Shown in pieces: positions 8,308 through 16,878 of a stretch of DNA of 64,000 bases. Each line of letters begins with the position of its first letter. Position 1 is the first letter of the stretch. Both the position numbers and the translations under genes were made by a program. The notes below the pieces were generated by a model that saw only the letters and a program-made list of their open reading frames with translations, did no database searches and had not been told where the DNA came from. The stretch comes from an uncultured Collinsella sp. (GTDB taxonomy: Bacteria; Actinomycetota; Coriobacteriia; Coriobacteriales; Coriobacteriaceae): assembly GCA_902494565.1 (NCBI GenBank), contig CABUTN010000006.1:1-64000 (forward strand). The letters are read 5' to 3'.

Positions 8308-8844
8308 ATGGGTCTGTTTGATATGTTCAAGAAGAAGGCTGAGCCCGCGGCAGCTGCTGCTCCGGCCTCCATTTCTGCTTCTGCCGGCGCCGACGTGCTG
8401 TGCTCGCCCGTCAAGGGCAAGGTCATCAAGATGGCCGACGTGCCCGATCCCGTCTTTGGTGGCGAGGTTCTGGGCAAGGGCTGCGCCGTGTGGCCCGAGG
8501 ACGACCTGGTCTACGCTCCCTGCGACGGCAAGGTGACCGTCACCATGGGTCACGCCGTGGGTCTGCAGTCCGATAGCGGCATCGAGGTTCTGGTGCACGT
8601 TGGCGTCGATACCGTCAACATGAACGGCGACGGCTTCGAGGGCTTCGTCAAGGCCGATGACGTCGTGAAGGCCGGCCAGCCCATACTCAAGATCGACCGC
8701 GCCAAGATCGCTGCCGCCGGTTACAAGGACTGCGTCGTCGTGGCCGTGTCCAACACTGCCGAGTTTGCCGATGTCGAGCTCGCCGTCGAGGCCGAGTCTG
8801 CCGTCGCCGCCGGTGACGCCATCGTTAAGGTCGTCCGCAAGTAG
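8308..8844 (+). CDS. crr: PTS glucose-family EIIA component
   Basis: A 178-residue single-domain EIIA of the glucose family, which carries phosphate from HPr to a partner EIIB and often signals sugar status. The phosphorylated His is in EVLVHVGVDTVNMNG (H97) and the supporting active-site His in GHAVGLQSDSG (H82). Residues 1-28 are a Lys/Ala-rich leader. AGAGGAG lies 7 bases before the ATG, and the open frame back to 8269 lacks such a site. It has its own promoter and a strong terminator, so it is probably monocistronic, although the phospho-beta-glucosidase lies directly upstream. Confidence 0.93.
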   Translation: MGLFDMFKKKAEPAAAAAPASISASAGADVLCSPVKGKVIKMADVPDPVFGGEVLGKGCAVWPEDDLVYAPCDGKVTVTMGHAVGLQSDSGIEVLVHVGVDTVNMNGDGFEGFVKADDVVKAGQPILKIDRAKIAAAGYKDCVVVAVSNTAEFADVELAVEAESAVAAGDAIVKVVRK

Positions 8845-8868
8845 TCTGTGGCATCCAGAAGATGCACA

Positions 8869-8902
8869 AGGGTGGTCGGGTTATCCGGCCACCCTTTTTT
8901 AA
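8869..8902 (+). terminator. Rho-independent terminator after EIIA gene
   Basis: AGGGTGGTCGG and CCGGCCACCCT form a stem with one G-T pair across a GTTAT loop, followed by TTTTTT. Confidence 0.85.
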
Positions 8903-9077
8903 TAGGCTGAGCAGGCGCATTTTATTGCAGGGGGCTTGCTTTATGGGCCATTCACTCGTCAAATTGAGCCGCCCGCGCTTTTGCGACGTAGGGGTTTGGG
9001 CGGAGCCGCTAATATGGACTTACTGTCACGACGTGCGCTGTGTGGGGAACGCAGCGCCGCTTGTTTGGAGGAATGTC

Positions 9078-9635
9078 ATGAAAAAGAAGCTGCTGCTTGC
9101 GCCCCTGATGGCTGCCCTGGTCGCGTGCGTGGTTTTGCTTTCCGGCTGCGGAGGGCCTTCGGTGGAGGAGCTCATCACCAACGACCTTACGAGCCAGTTT
9201 GACGAGATTAAGAACGGCGGCGATGACTTCCTCTCCGGCCTGGAAGAGGCTTCGGGCGACGAGTTTGAGCAGCTGGGCATCGATCCCAAGGAGTATGCCA
9301 AGAGCTATCTCGAGGGCTTTGATTACAAGATCGGTGATGTGACGGTCGATGAGGACAAGGGTACCGCGACCGCCGAGGTTACCATCACCTGCAAGTCCAT
9401 GAACAAGATCGTCGAAGATTTCGCCACCCAGTATCAGGAGAAGATCGCCGCACTCGATACGATGCCTTCCGAGGACGACCTGTACAAGATGGCCGGTCAG
9501 GTGATGGTCGACGTGACCAAGGCCGCTAAGACCAAGGACACCAAGGTCACCTTTAAGTATTCCGCCAACAAGGATAACGAGTGGTCTGCCGATGATTCTG
9601 CAACCACCGAGATGATGAATGCGATGATGAGCTAG
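9078..9635 (+). CDS. Secreted lipoprotein of unknown function
   Basis: A 185-residue protein with a KKK-rich n-region, a hydrophobic core and the lipobox LLSGC (Cys at about residue 25), so it should be lipid-anchored outside the membrane. The mature part is acidic, with the pattern EELITNDLTSQFDEIKNG and DVTVDEDKGTATAEVTITCK, resembling small DUF-type lipoproteins common in Coriobacteria. No catalytic motif is visible. The start at 9078 has GGAGG at a good distance; earlier in-frame codons do not encode a signal peptide. Confidence 0.8.
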   Translation: MKKKLLLAPLMAALVACVVLLSGCGGPSVEELITNDLTSQFDEIKNGGDDFLSGLEEASGDEFEQLGIDPKEYAKSYLEGFDYKIGDVTVDEDKGTATAEVTITCKSMNKIVEDFATQYQEKIAALDTMPSEDDLYKMAGQVMVDVTKAAKTKDTKVTFKYSANKDNEWSADDSATTEMMNAMMS

Positions 9636-9638
9636 TTC

Positions 9639-9666
9639 GTTGCGGCGTTTTACCAAACGCCGCAAC
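9639..9666 (+). terminator. Stem-loop after the lipoprotein gene
   Basis: GTTGCGGCGTTT and AAACGCCGCAAC pair perfectly (12 bp) across TACC, starting 4 bases after the stop codon. There is no T-run, so it may be a 3'-end stabiliser rather than a classical terminator. Confidence 0.55.
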
Positions 9667-9679
9667 TGCTCGACGCTGC

Positions 9680-9779
9680 GCGGGCACCAGAGCGACAACT
9701 TGTCATTCAAAGAAGGCGGCATGACCAGAAGGTCTATGCCGTCCTCTTTTCATGCCAATTTGTTCGCTCTGGTGCCCGC
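9680..9779. repeat. 100-base long hairpin
   Basis: Outer arms GCGGGCACCAGAGCGA and TCGCTCTGGTGCCCGC are a perfect 16-bp inverted repeat. Inside, GACAACTTGTCAT pairs imperfectly with ATGCCAATTTGT, and AAAGAAGGCGGCAT pairs with ATGCCGTCCTCTTT. The whole segment folds into one long interrupted stem with no coding features. Confidence 0.7.
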
Positions 9780-9899
9780 TCGCTGTCCGTCCTCTACCTG
9801 CGTCGTTGCCATGGTGCGGCAGTCGGGGACATTTCTTTGTTGCGGGGGCAGCTAAAAGAGCCCCGTCCCACATTAGCTACCCGTGGAAGGGATGAGCGG

Positions 9900-10568
9900 T
9901 TACTCGCCCAGAATCAGCGCCGCGAGCTCTGCCTGGCTGTCCACCACGTAGTCGGCGCCGGCTGCCTCCAGCTCTGCGCGGCCGCGGAAGCCCCAGCTGA
10001 CGCCCGCGCTCTTAAGGCCGGCGTTGTGGCCGGTTAGGATATCGACATTGGAATCGCCCACATAGAGCGTGGTTGCCGGATCGGCGCCCAGCTCCTCCAT
10101 CACATGCAGCGTGACGGGTGCTTCGGGCTTGGGCGGAAACGCATCGACACGGCCCTGTACCAGCGCAAAGCGCTCGGAACCAAAATACTTCTCGATAAGA
10201 GGAGCCGCCGAGACGTGGTCCTTGTTAGTGAGCACGGCAAGCTGCACACCCGCGGCGCGCAAACGGTCGAGCATCTCGATCGTGCCGGCATAGGGGGCGG
10301 TGTGGTCCTCCTTGTGCTCGCCGTAATAAGCCCTAAACTCGGCAAGCGTCTGCTCAAACATACGGCCGTCGCCCGCATACTCGGCAGGCATAAAGCGCTC
10401 AACCAGCTTGAGCATACCGTTTCCCACCTTGTAGCGGTACTCGTCGACGGCAAACGTGGGCCAGCCGTGCATCTCGCAGGTATGGTTGCCGGCGGCCGCC
10501 AGGTCCTCGAGCGTGTTGAGGATGGTGCCGTCCAGGTCAAAGATCACATGGGAAAAAACTGCTGCCAT
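9900..10568 (-). CDS. HAD-superfamily phosphatase, phosphoglycolate phosphatase-like
   Basis: A 222-residue HAD hydrolase. Motif I FDLDGTI has the nucleophile at D11 and the acid/base at D13, motif II lies in LAVLTNKD, and motifs III/IV are KPEAP and YVGDSNVDI. A helical C1 cap lies between (about 18-85). Gph-like enzymes dephosphorylate 2-phosphoglycolate, but related members act on other phosphosugars, so the substrate is open. The start at 10568 follows GGGAG; a codon five residues upstream is less well placed. It lies downstream of hypE on the same strand with a gap of about 120 bases and may be transcribed separately. Confidence 0.87.
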   Translation of the reverse strand: MAAVFSHVIFDLDGTILNTLEDLAAAGNHTCEMHGWPTFAVDEYRYKVGNGMLKLVERFMPAEYAGDGRMFEQTLAEFRAYYGEHKEDHTAPYAGTIEMLDRLRAAGVQLAVLTNKDHVSAAPLIEKYFGSERFALVQGRVDAFPPKPEAPVTLHVMEELGADPATTLYVGDSNVDILTGHNAGLKSAGVSWGFRGRAELEAAGADYVVDSQAELAALILGE

Positions 10569-10692
10569 GAAAGCTCCCGTCATTGGGTTTCAAAACGCAC
10601 CTCATAATACTGGGCTTATGCGTTGGGCGTGCTTGGAATCTGAACATCTCCAGGGATATCAAGCCGCATCGCGCCAATCATGCGATTCCGCC

Positions 10693-11727
10693 CTAGCAAA
10701 TTCTCGGCAGCTGCTCTCCCACGAGCATGTCGAGGATGCGGGTCGAGCCCCAGCCGGTGCGCACGCGCACGGCGGGACGGGAGCCCTCGGCAAGTGGCAG
10801 CACGCGACCGATGATGGCGGCATTCTCGCCGTAGCGCGCGGCGCGCATGGCGGTTAGCGCGGCATCGGCTTGCTCGGCCGGCACCACGGCAACCATCTTG
10901 CCCTCGTTTGCCACCTGCAGCACATCGTAGCCGAGCATCTCGCAGGCGGCCTGCACGTCGGGACGCACGGGCACGGCATCCTCGTCGACCTCCATGGCAA
11001 CACCGCTGGCCTGGGAAAACTCGTTGAGTGTGGACGCCAGGCCACCGCGCGTGGGGTCGCGAAAGCAACGCGTGCCGGGCGCTGCGGCCAGAACGTCGGC
11101 AATCAGGTGGTTGAGCGGCGCGGCATCGCTTTCGATCGTGCTCGAAAACGCCAGGCCCTCGCGTTGGCTCATGATGGCGATGCCGTGGTCGCCCAGCGTA
11201 CCCGAGACCAGGATGACATCGCCGGGGCGGCAGTTGGCGCCGCTGAGCGCCACGCCCGTGGGAACCTCGCCCACGCCGGCGGTATTGATGTAGACGCCGT
11301 CGGCCCCGCCGCGCTCGACCACCTTGGTGTCGCCCGTGATTATGGACACGCCCGCCTCATGCGCCGCCTCGGCCATCGTCTGCACAATCTGGCGGAGCTT
11401 ATCCATGGGATAGCCCTCTTCGAGGATAAATCCGCACGACAGGTAGCGCACGTTGGCGCCTGAGGTCGCGACGTCGTTGACGGTTCCGCACACGGCAAGG
11501 CGGCCGATGTTGCCACCGGGGAAGAACTGCGGCGAGACCACAAAGCTGTCGGTCGACATGGCGATGCGCCCGCTCGCGGGCAGCGCGGCGACGCCGGCAT
11601 CGTTGCCCTCGAGCAGCTCGGGCGACCCAAAGGCATCCAAAAAGACCTCGTCGATGATGCGTTTCATCATCTGGCCGCCGGAGCCGTGACCCAGCAGGAC
11701 GGTGCTATCGGTAACGCTATGGGACAT
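10693..11727 (-). CDS. hypE: Hydrogenase maturation factor HypE
   Basis: A 344-residue protein of the PurM/AIR synthase fold. It dehydrates the carbamoyl group placed on its C-terminal Cys to thiocyanate, making the cyanide ligands of the [NiFe] site. The C-terminus ends exactly in PRIC, the required terminal Cys. The N-terminal LLGHGSGGQMM and the STDSFVVSPQFFPGGNIG segment are typical. It is last of the hypF-hypC-hypD-hypE series on the minus strand, separated from hypD by a stem-loop that may tune expression. Confidence 0.95.
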   Translation of the reverse strand: MSHSVTDSTVLLGHGSGGQMMKRIIDEVFLDAFGSPELLEGNDAGVAALPASGRIAMSTDSFVVSPQFFPGGNIGRLAVCGTVNDVATSGANVRYLSCGFILEEGYPMDKLRQIVQTMAEAAHEAGVSIITGDTKVVERGGADGVYINTAGVGEVPTGVALSGANCRPGDVILVSGTLGDHGIAIMSQREGLAFSSTIESDAAPLNHLIADVLAAAPGTRCFRDPTRGGLASTLNEFSQASGVAMEVDEDAVPVRPDVQAACEMLGYDVLQVANEGKMVAVVPAEQADAALTAMRAARYGENAAIIGRVLPLAEGSRPAVRVRTGWGSTRILDMLVGEQLPRIC

Positions 11728-11780
11728 ATCGAAAACTCCAATCGTGGGTGGAATTATATGGGTGAGGCTCAGCGTCGACC

Positions 11781-11809
11781 GGTCCGCCGTCCGTTAGAAC
11801 GGCGGAACC
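11781..11809. promoter_or_regulatory. Stem-loop between hypD and hypE
   Basis: GGTCCGCCGT and ACGGCGGAACC pair across a short loop in the 84-base gap. There is no T-run on either strand, so an mRNA-processing or attenuating stem is more likely than a full terminator. Confidence 0.5.
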
Positions 11810-11811
11810 AA

Positions 11812-12924
11812 TTAGCCTCGGTAGCGGAAATATGCTGCGCAGCTGCCCTCGGAGCTCACCATGCACGGGCCGACGGGGTGCTCGGGTGTACAAGCGTGGC
11901 CGAACAGAGGGCAGTCGCTCGGCGTAATGGCCCCGCGCAGCACGTCGCCGCAGCGGCACCCACGCGGCTCGACCGTCGCCTCAACGGGCACGTCAAAGCG
12001 AGCGCGGGCATCAAAGCGCGAGAACTCGGGGCGGATGGAAAGGCCCGAGTTGGCAATCGGCCCCAGCCCGCGCCACGTGGTGTCGCATGGCTCAAACACC
12101 TGCTCGACCAGCTGGCGCGCCACGGGGTTGCCGTCTGTGTTGACGCCACGGCGGTAGGCGTTGCCAATCGCGGGCTTGCCCTCGACAACCATCTGGACCA
12201 GCATGCAGATACCCTGCAGGATATCGACCGGTTCAAATCCTGTGACCACGCCCGGGGTATCGAACTCATCGACCAAAAAGCTAAAGGGCGTCAAGCCCGT
12301 GATGGTGGCGACGTGGCCCGGCAGGATAAAGCCGTCGATGGTGGTCTCGGGATCGTTGGCGATGGCACGCAACGCCGGCGGCGTGGTCTTGTGGGCGCAA
12401 TAGACCGAAAAGTTCAAAAGCCCACGCGCCTCGGCCTCCAAGATGGCGGCGGCGATGGTGGGCGTCGTAGTCTCAAAGCCCACGCCCATAAAAATGACCG
12501 GGCGATCGGGGTTTTGCTCGGCAATGTCGAGCGCGTCGAGTGGGGAGTAGACGATGCGGATGTCGCGCCCTGCCGCCTTTTGCGCAGCGAGCGAGGTGGA
12601 CGATCCGGGCACGCGCATCATGTCGCCAAAGGTGGTGATGATGGCGCCGTCGATGTTGGCGAGCGCGATTGCGTGGTCGATGTCGCGGTTGGCGGTAACG
12701 CAGACGGGGCAGCCCGGTCCGCTCAGCAGCTTGAGCCCGGCCGGCATAATGGAGCGAAAGCCATAGCGGCCGATGCTCACGGTGTGCGTGCCGCAGACTT
12801 CCATAAGGTTGATGGTGTGGTCGCCGACGAGTTCATGGATGCGTTCGATGAGCTCGCGGGCCAGCTTGGAATCGCGAAATGCCGAAAAGTCGATACCGGA
12901 GCGAGCCGGCTGTCCGGCCGCCAC
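11812..12924 (-). CDS. hypD: Hydrogenase maturation factor HypD
   Basis: A 370-residue Fe-S protein that, with HypC, holds the Fe(CN)2CO unit during [NiFe] hydrogenase assembly. Conserved elements are NLMEVCGTHTVSIGRYG, LLSGPGCPVCVT, the GFETTTPT block and a C-terminal Cys cluster including PRGCRCGDV. The GTG start shares one base with the hypC stop (TAGTG), implying translational coupling. Confidence 0.95.
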   Translation of the reverse strand: MAAGQPARSGIDFSAFRDSKLARELIERIHELVGDHTINLMEVCGTHTVSIGRYGFRSIMPAGLKLLSGPGCPVCVTANRDIDHAIALANIDGAIITTFGDMMRVPGSSTSLAAQKAAGRDIRIVYSPLDALDIAEQNPDRPVIFMGVGFETTTPTIAAAILEAEARGLLNFSVYCAHKTTPPALRAIANDPETTIDGFILPGHVATITGLTPFSFLVDEFDTPGVVTGFEPVDILQGICMLVQMVVEGKPAIGNAYRRGVNTDGNPVARQLVEQVFEPCDTTWRGLGPIANSGLSIRPEFSRFDARARFDVPVEATVEPRGCRCGDVLRGAITPSDCPLFGHACTPEHPVGPCMVSSEGSCAAYFRYRG

Positions 12925-13184
12925 TAGTATGCCTCGGCCGGGTTGCTGGCCAGTTGGTCTTCTTCGACCAGTTCGGTCATGGCATTAACGAGCTCGAGCG
13001 TTTCTTGCGCTTCCTGCTCGTCGACGATCTGGATGCCAAAGCCGGCGTGTACGAGAATATAGTCGCCAACCTGCGCCGTCGGCACGAGTCTTAGCGAAAC
13101 AGGGCGCTCGATGCCCATCATGTCGACGGTGGCCTTGAGGTCGTCGTCGCGTTTGACTACTTTACCGGGAACGGCAAGGCACAT
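12924..13184 (-). CDS. hypC: Hydrogenase maturation chaperone HypC
   Basis: An 86-residue HypC/HybG-type chaperone. The essential N-terminal Cys (MCLAVPGKV) is intact and the OB-like core continues to VGDYILVHAGFGIQIVDE. It delivers the Fe(CN)2CO precursor to a hydrogenase large subunit with HypD. AAGGGGA precedes the ATG. It overlaps hypD by one base and lies about 125 bases after hypF. Confidence 0.95.
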   Translation of the reverse strand: MCLAVPGKVVKRDDDLKATVDMMGIERPVSLRLVPTAQVGDYILVHAGFGIQIVDEQEAQETLELVNAMTELVEEDQLASNPAEAY

Positions 13185-13308
13185 ATTGTTCCCCTTTTAT
13201 ACGCTTTGCGCTGGACGGGCGCTCAATAATCCATCAGTTGATGGTAGCGCTCGCGGGGTTCGCGGGCAAACGCGTTACGCCTGTGAGACGGCGGCGTGCG
13301 AGGGCGAG

Positions 13309-15768
13309 CTACTGTGATGCAATCTGCGCAAGACGAGCGCTTGCGACCGCCGCCTGACCGTAGGCGATGCAGCCGTCATTGACGGGTACGGTGTGGGGGA
13401 CAAGGACAGTAAGGCCCGCGCTTTTGAGCTCGCGGGCGAGGAGCTGAAGCAGAAGTCGGTTCATGAACACGCCGCCCGAGAGCGCGACGGTGTCGATGCC
13501 CTCGTGCACGCAGATATCGCTGGCGATGCGCGCCGAGGAGCGCGCGATGCCGACATGGAAGTCGAGTGCGAGCCTGTTGGCGGGCGCTCCGGCTTCAATT
13601 CCTCCCAAAAGTGCCTCAAAGAGTGCTTTCTGGTCCAGAACATAGGGGCCGTCCAGCCACGATGGGTCAGATGCGGAGTAGCCGGCGTTGTCGTCGGGAA
13701 AATGGGCGATTTCGCTGTCGAGCGCGCGCCAGGCGGCGGCTTCGAGCTCGATGGCGGGTTCGCCCTCGTAGGTTGCCTGGCCGCAAATGCCCAAAATCGC
13801 GGTTGCGGCATCAAACAGGCGACCCATGCTGCTAGTGCGCGGACTGTTGATGCCGCGCTCGATCATCGTTGCCGTTATGCTGCGCGTTTGCTCGTCAAGG
13901 CTGTTCAAGAGCCCCGCGGCTCCCGGGTGCTCGAGCAGGTCGAGCTCGCTGAGCAGGGCAAAGGCGTTGCGGCGGGCATCGTGTACGGATGCGGCGCCAC
14001 CGGGAAGCGCCCAGGCGCGCAGATGCGCGACGCGCTCAAAATCGGTGAGACGGGCGACAAGAAACTCACCGCCCCATATGGTGCCATCGGTGCCGGCGCC
14101 CGTGCCGTCGAAGGCGATGCCGAGGACGCGTGCATCGGGCGCAAGCCGGCCTGCGACAATCGCCTCTGCCATTACGCTCGCGATGTGCGCATGGTGGTGC
14201 TGGACTTCGATAAGCGGCAGATCGTGCTCGCGCGCCCATTGGCTCGACAGATAGCTGGGATGCATGTCGCATGCCAAGGCGGCAGGCGCCAGGTCAAAGA
14301 GGTTTTCCAGACGCGAGCGCGCGGCGCTCCAAGCATCGAAAGTCGCGCCGTTTTCGACATCGCCGATATGCTGCGACACAAAACAGGTCGTATGACCGTC
14401 CGAGTCCGTGCGAGTGAGTGCAATCGTGGCTTTTTGTTGCGGCCCGCAGGCGAGTACGCAGGGCGTGGTGCCGTCGAGCGCCGGCAACGACAGCGGTTGC
14501 GGCGCATATCCGCGTGCACGACGTACGGGCATGACGTCGCCGTCGACCACGCGTACCACGGAGTCGTCGTAGCGCGACAGGATCGCGCGGTCGTTGCCGA
14601 GCAGCGCGTCGGCGATGCCGGCGGCAACGAGATGCTCCCATGCAAGGGCGTCGTCGGTCTCGATGGGCTCTTCGCTCAGGTTTCCGCTGGTCATGACCAG
14701 CGCATGCATGTCATGCGACGCGGCAGCTGCAAGCAACAGATGTTGAAGCGGCGTATAGGGGAGCATGACGCCGAGCTCGGGCAAGTCGTGCGCGACAGAT
14801 GGCGCGAGGGCGAGGATGTCGGGGGAACCGCCGTTGCCCTCGCCAACAGTGCGCCGGCGCAGCAGCACAATGGGGCGGATACTGCCGGCGAGAAGCTCGC
14901 GCTCAGCGTCGTCGATATGGCACAGGCGCCCGGCATCGGCAAGACTGCGCACCATGACGGCAAGCGGCTTATTGCTGCGACGCTTGCGACGGCGCAGCTC
15001 GGCCACCGCCTGCTCGTTGGCAGCGTCACAGGATAGATGGAATCCGCCCAGGCCCTTGATGGCGACGATGCCACCGCTGGCCAGCAGCTCAACGCAGCGC
15101 TCGATGATAGCGTCGCTGGCCTCGCGTGTGGTGCCGACGGCCGGTGTCGCGGACGAATTCCCGCACGCATCGCCGTTCACAGCCTCACGCCACGTAATAT
15201 GCGGCCCGCAATCAAAGCAGGCATCGGGCTGCGCGTGAAAACGCCGGTCGAGCGGATTGGCATACTCCGCGGCACACTCGGGGCACATGGGAAAACGGTC
15301 CATCGAGGTAGCCGCTCGATCGTAAGGCAGCGAGCGGATGATGGTAAAGCGCGGTCCGCAGTTAGTGCAGTTGATAAAGGGGTAGTGATAGCGTCGGTCG
15401 GCGGGATCGAACAACTCGCGCAGGCAATCGTCACAGGTGGCGATATCGGGCGAGACAAGTGTGGTGTGCGCGGTCTGGTCCTGCGACGCCACAATGTGAA
15501 AGCCCTGCTCATCGGCAGTGCTCCAACCGCCAGGCTCCAAATCCGCAATATCGACTCGCTCAACGCGAGCCGCCGCGGGCGCATGCTCAGAAAGCGCAGC
15601 GACAAATCCGTCAACCGCCTCGGCACAAGCGTGCGCCTCGATATGCACGCCGTCGCCCGCATTGAGCACCCATCCGCAAATGCCATGCGCCATGGCCTCG
15701 CGATACACAAACGGTCGCATGCCAACGCCCTGCACAATGCCCGTCACATGAATATGCACATGCCGCAT
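13309..15768 (-). CDS. hypF: Carbamoyltransferase HypF
   Basis: An 819-residue HypF that makes the thiocarbamoyl precursor of the cyanide ligands. Domains in order are acylphosphatase (GIVQGVGMRPFVYREA, about 8-95), two zinc motifs (CDDC...CTNC and CPEC...CFDC, about 110-190), a YrdC-like domain (about 200-390) and a Kae1-like domain (HHAHIASVMAE, AFDGTGAGTDG, LSGGVFMN). The start at 15768 follows GAGGGG; an opening nine codons upstream lacks a ribosome site. Two family A repeats precede it. With hypC, hypD and hypE this supplies Fe-ligand assembly; hypA is at 43.7 kb. HypB and hydrogenase subunits are not in the window. Confidence 0.95.
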   Translation of the reverse strand: MRHVHIHVTGIVQGVGMRPFVYREAMAHGICGWVLNAGDGVHIEAHACAEAVDGFVAALSEHAPAAARVERVDIADLEPGGWSTADEQGFHIVASQDQTAHTTLVSPDIATCDDCLRELFDPADRRYHYPFINCTNCGPRFTIIRSLPYDRAATSMDRFPMCPECAAEYANPLDRRFHAQPDACFDCGPHITWREAVNGDACGNSSATPAVGTTREASDAIIERCVELLASGGIVAIKGLGGFHLSCDAANEQAVAELRRRKRRSNKPLAVMVRSLADAGRLCHIDDAERELLAGSIRPIVLLRRRTVGEGNGGSPDILALAPSVAHDLPELGVMLPYTPLQHLLLAAAASHDMHALVMTSGNLSEEPIETDDALAWEHLVAAGIADALLGNDRAILSRYDDSVVRVVDGDVMPVRRARGYAPQPLSLPALDGTTPCVLACGPQQKATIALTRTDSDGHTTCFVSQHIGDVENGATFDAWSAARSRLENLFDLAPAALACDMHPSYLSSQWAREHDLPLIEVQHHHAHIASVMAEAIVAGRLAPDARVLGIAFDGTGAGTDGTIWGGEFLVARLTDFERVAHLRAWALPGGAASVHDARRNAFALLSELDLLEHPGAAGLLNSLDEQTRSITATMIERGINSPRTSSMGRLFDAATAILGICGQATYEGEPAIELEAAAWRALDSEIAHFPDDNAGYSASDPSWLDGPYVLDQKALFEALLGGIEAGAPANRLALDFHVGIARSSARIASDICVHEGIDTVALSGGVFMNRLLLQLLARELKSAGLTVLVPHTVPVNDGCIAYGQAAVASARLAQIASQ

Positions 15769-15783
15769 GCGACACCCCTCATC

Positions 15784-15866
15784 AAAACCGACCAAAAAGG
15801 GACAGGTTTATTTTGGTAGGTAAAACGCTAAACCTGCCAAAACAAACCTGTCCCTTTTTGGCAGGT
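15784..15866. repeat. Family A palindromes, copies 4 and 5 in opposite orientation
   Basis: 15784-15821 reads ACCAAAAAGGGACAGGTTTA then TTTTGGTAGGT; 15830-15866 is the reverse form, AACCTGCCAAAACAAACC then TGTCCCTTTTTGGCAGGT. Together they fill the gap between nikR and hypF. Confidence 0.85.
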
Positions 15867-15884
15867 GCGCTGCGGGAAATTCCG

Positions 15885-16397
15885 CTACAGCCCCAGGCTC
15901 TGCTCGGTGGCGGCGCAGGTGAGCTCGCCGTGTTTAACGCCGCGCAGGCCCAGTAGACGGTCGGCTAGTTCGTAGACGCGCTCGCCGCGACCCTTGAGTG
16001 CCAGGATTTCCAAGCAGTTGTGGTGATCCAGATGCACGTGCATCGTCGATACGATCTCGTCGGTGTAGTCGTGCTGCACCTCGTCCAGGCGGCGCGTCAG
16101 ATCGCCGGTGTGATGGTCGTAGATCATGGTGAGCGACCCGATAACGTGCTCATCGGGCGTGCGCATCTGCTCTTTGGCGATTGAGGCGCGAATCAAATCG
16201 CGCACGGCCTCGGAGCGGTTGGCCACGTCGCCGCGGCGTGCGATCTGCTCGTCAAAACGGCGCAGCAGGTCGTCGGGTGCGGTAACCGAAAAACGGACCA
16301 GCTCGGAGCCGGAACCACTACAGTGGCAGCCCGCGTCACCGTCCGCCCCGTGCGGATGCTCGTGATCGTACCCGCAGCTGTGCTCGTGTTCGGCCAC
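15885..16397 (-). CDS. nikR: Nickel-responsive regulator NikR with His-rich N-terminus
   Basis: A 170-residue NikR: a ribbon-helix-helix DNA-binding part (LVRFSVTAPDDLLRRFDEQI, then NRSEAVRDLIR, about 33-76) followed by the ACT-like nickel domain with the ligand-bearing segments STMHVHLDHHNCLEI. Unusually, residues 1-30 form an extra His/Cys-rich tail (EHEHSCGYDHEHPHGADGDA, then GCHCSGSG) absent from typical NikR. The GTG start begins one base after the stop of the upstream 82-residue gene, so the two are probably coupled. The gene lies just upstream of hypF and probably links nickel supply to hydrogenase maturation. Confidence 0.9.
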   Translation of the reverse strand: MAEHEHSCGYDHEHPHGADGDAGCHCSGSGSELVRFSVTAPDDLLRRFDEQIARRGDVANRSEAVRDLIRASIAKEQMRTPDEHVIGSLTMIYDHHTGDLTRRLDEVQHDYTDEIVSTMHVHLDHHNCLEILALKGRGERVYELADRLLGLRGVKHGELTCAATEQSLGL

Positions 16398-16398
16398 C

Positions 16399-16647
16399 TT
16401 ACACCAGCTTCACGGAGCCGACGGAGTTGTGGTCGGCCTCGATGGCTTCCTCGTAGCCCTCGAGCGCGTCATGCGCCTCGTGCAGCGCGGCCATGGCGGC
16501 CTCGAGCTTGGCGCCGATGCGCTCCATGTCAAAATTCTCGGTCGCATGCAGCAACTGATGGCTCCACTCATGAGCGAGCTCGATGGTGTCGTCGACCTGT
16601 TTGACGCTCATGGCAAGCTGGCTCATGTTCATTCCAACATCATGCAT
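16399..16647 (-). CDS. Small helical protein upstream of nikR, function unknown
   Basis: An 82-residue, mostly helical acidic protein with scattered His residues (AHEWSHQLLHATENFDMERI, LHEAHDALEGYEEAIEADHN). AAGGAGA lies 7 bases before the ATG, a strong translation signal, and the stop is one base before nikR. I do not recognise a family. The tight pairing with nikR suggests a role in nickel handling, but no metal-binding motif is certain. Confidence 0.72.
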   Translation of the reverse strand: MHDVGMNMSQLAMSVKQVDDTIELAHEWSHQLLHATENFDMERIGAKLEAAMAALHEAHDALEGYEEAIEADHNSVGSVKLV

Positions 16648-16724
16648 GGGAAATCTCCTTTTGTATGGGGCAGTTCAGTGGTTCAGATTTTACTACGCCC
16701 GCTCTGTGCGCAGCTGCATAAGAA

Positions 16725-16757
16725 AACGGGTGCGAGTCTGTGCGACCCGCACCCGTT
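16725..16757 (-). terminator. Terminator downstream of trxA
   Basis: AACGGGTGCGAGTC pairs with GACCCGCACCCGTT (one mismatch) across TGTGC. On the minus strand it is followed by TTCTTATG and lies about 120 bases beyond the thioredoxin stop. Confidence 0.65.
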
Positions 16758-16878
16758 CACTGGGGGCTGTTTGTGACTACCATACTATCCGTGGTTGCAC
16801 TCGGTGCATCCAGAAGTCCGGCGAGCGGTGCAAAAGCGCTCATGGACGGCAGGCAGACGGCAACATGTAACAAGCGTA

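Noticed and set aside
6678..8477. Long open frame on the minus strand opposite the GH1 gene
   Set aside because: It mirrors the codon pattern of a clearly functional gene in high-GC DNA; it has no start signals and no recognisable protein features.
13393..15036. Plus-strand open frame inside hypF
   Set aside because: Antisense to a complete HypF with all domains; translation shows no conserved motifs.
10693..16647. A complete [NiFe] hydrogenase locus
   Set aside because: Only maturation and nickel-regulation genes are present; no large or small subunit with the expected Cys motifs was found.
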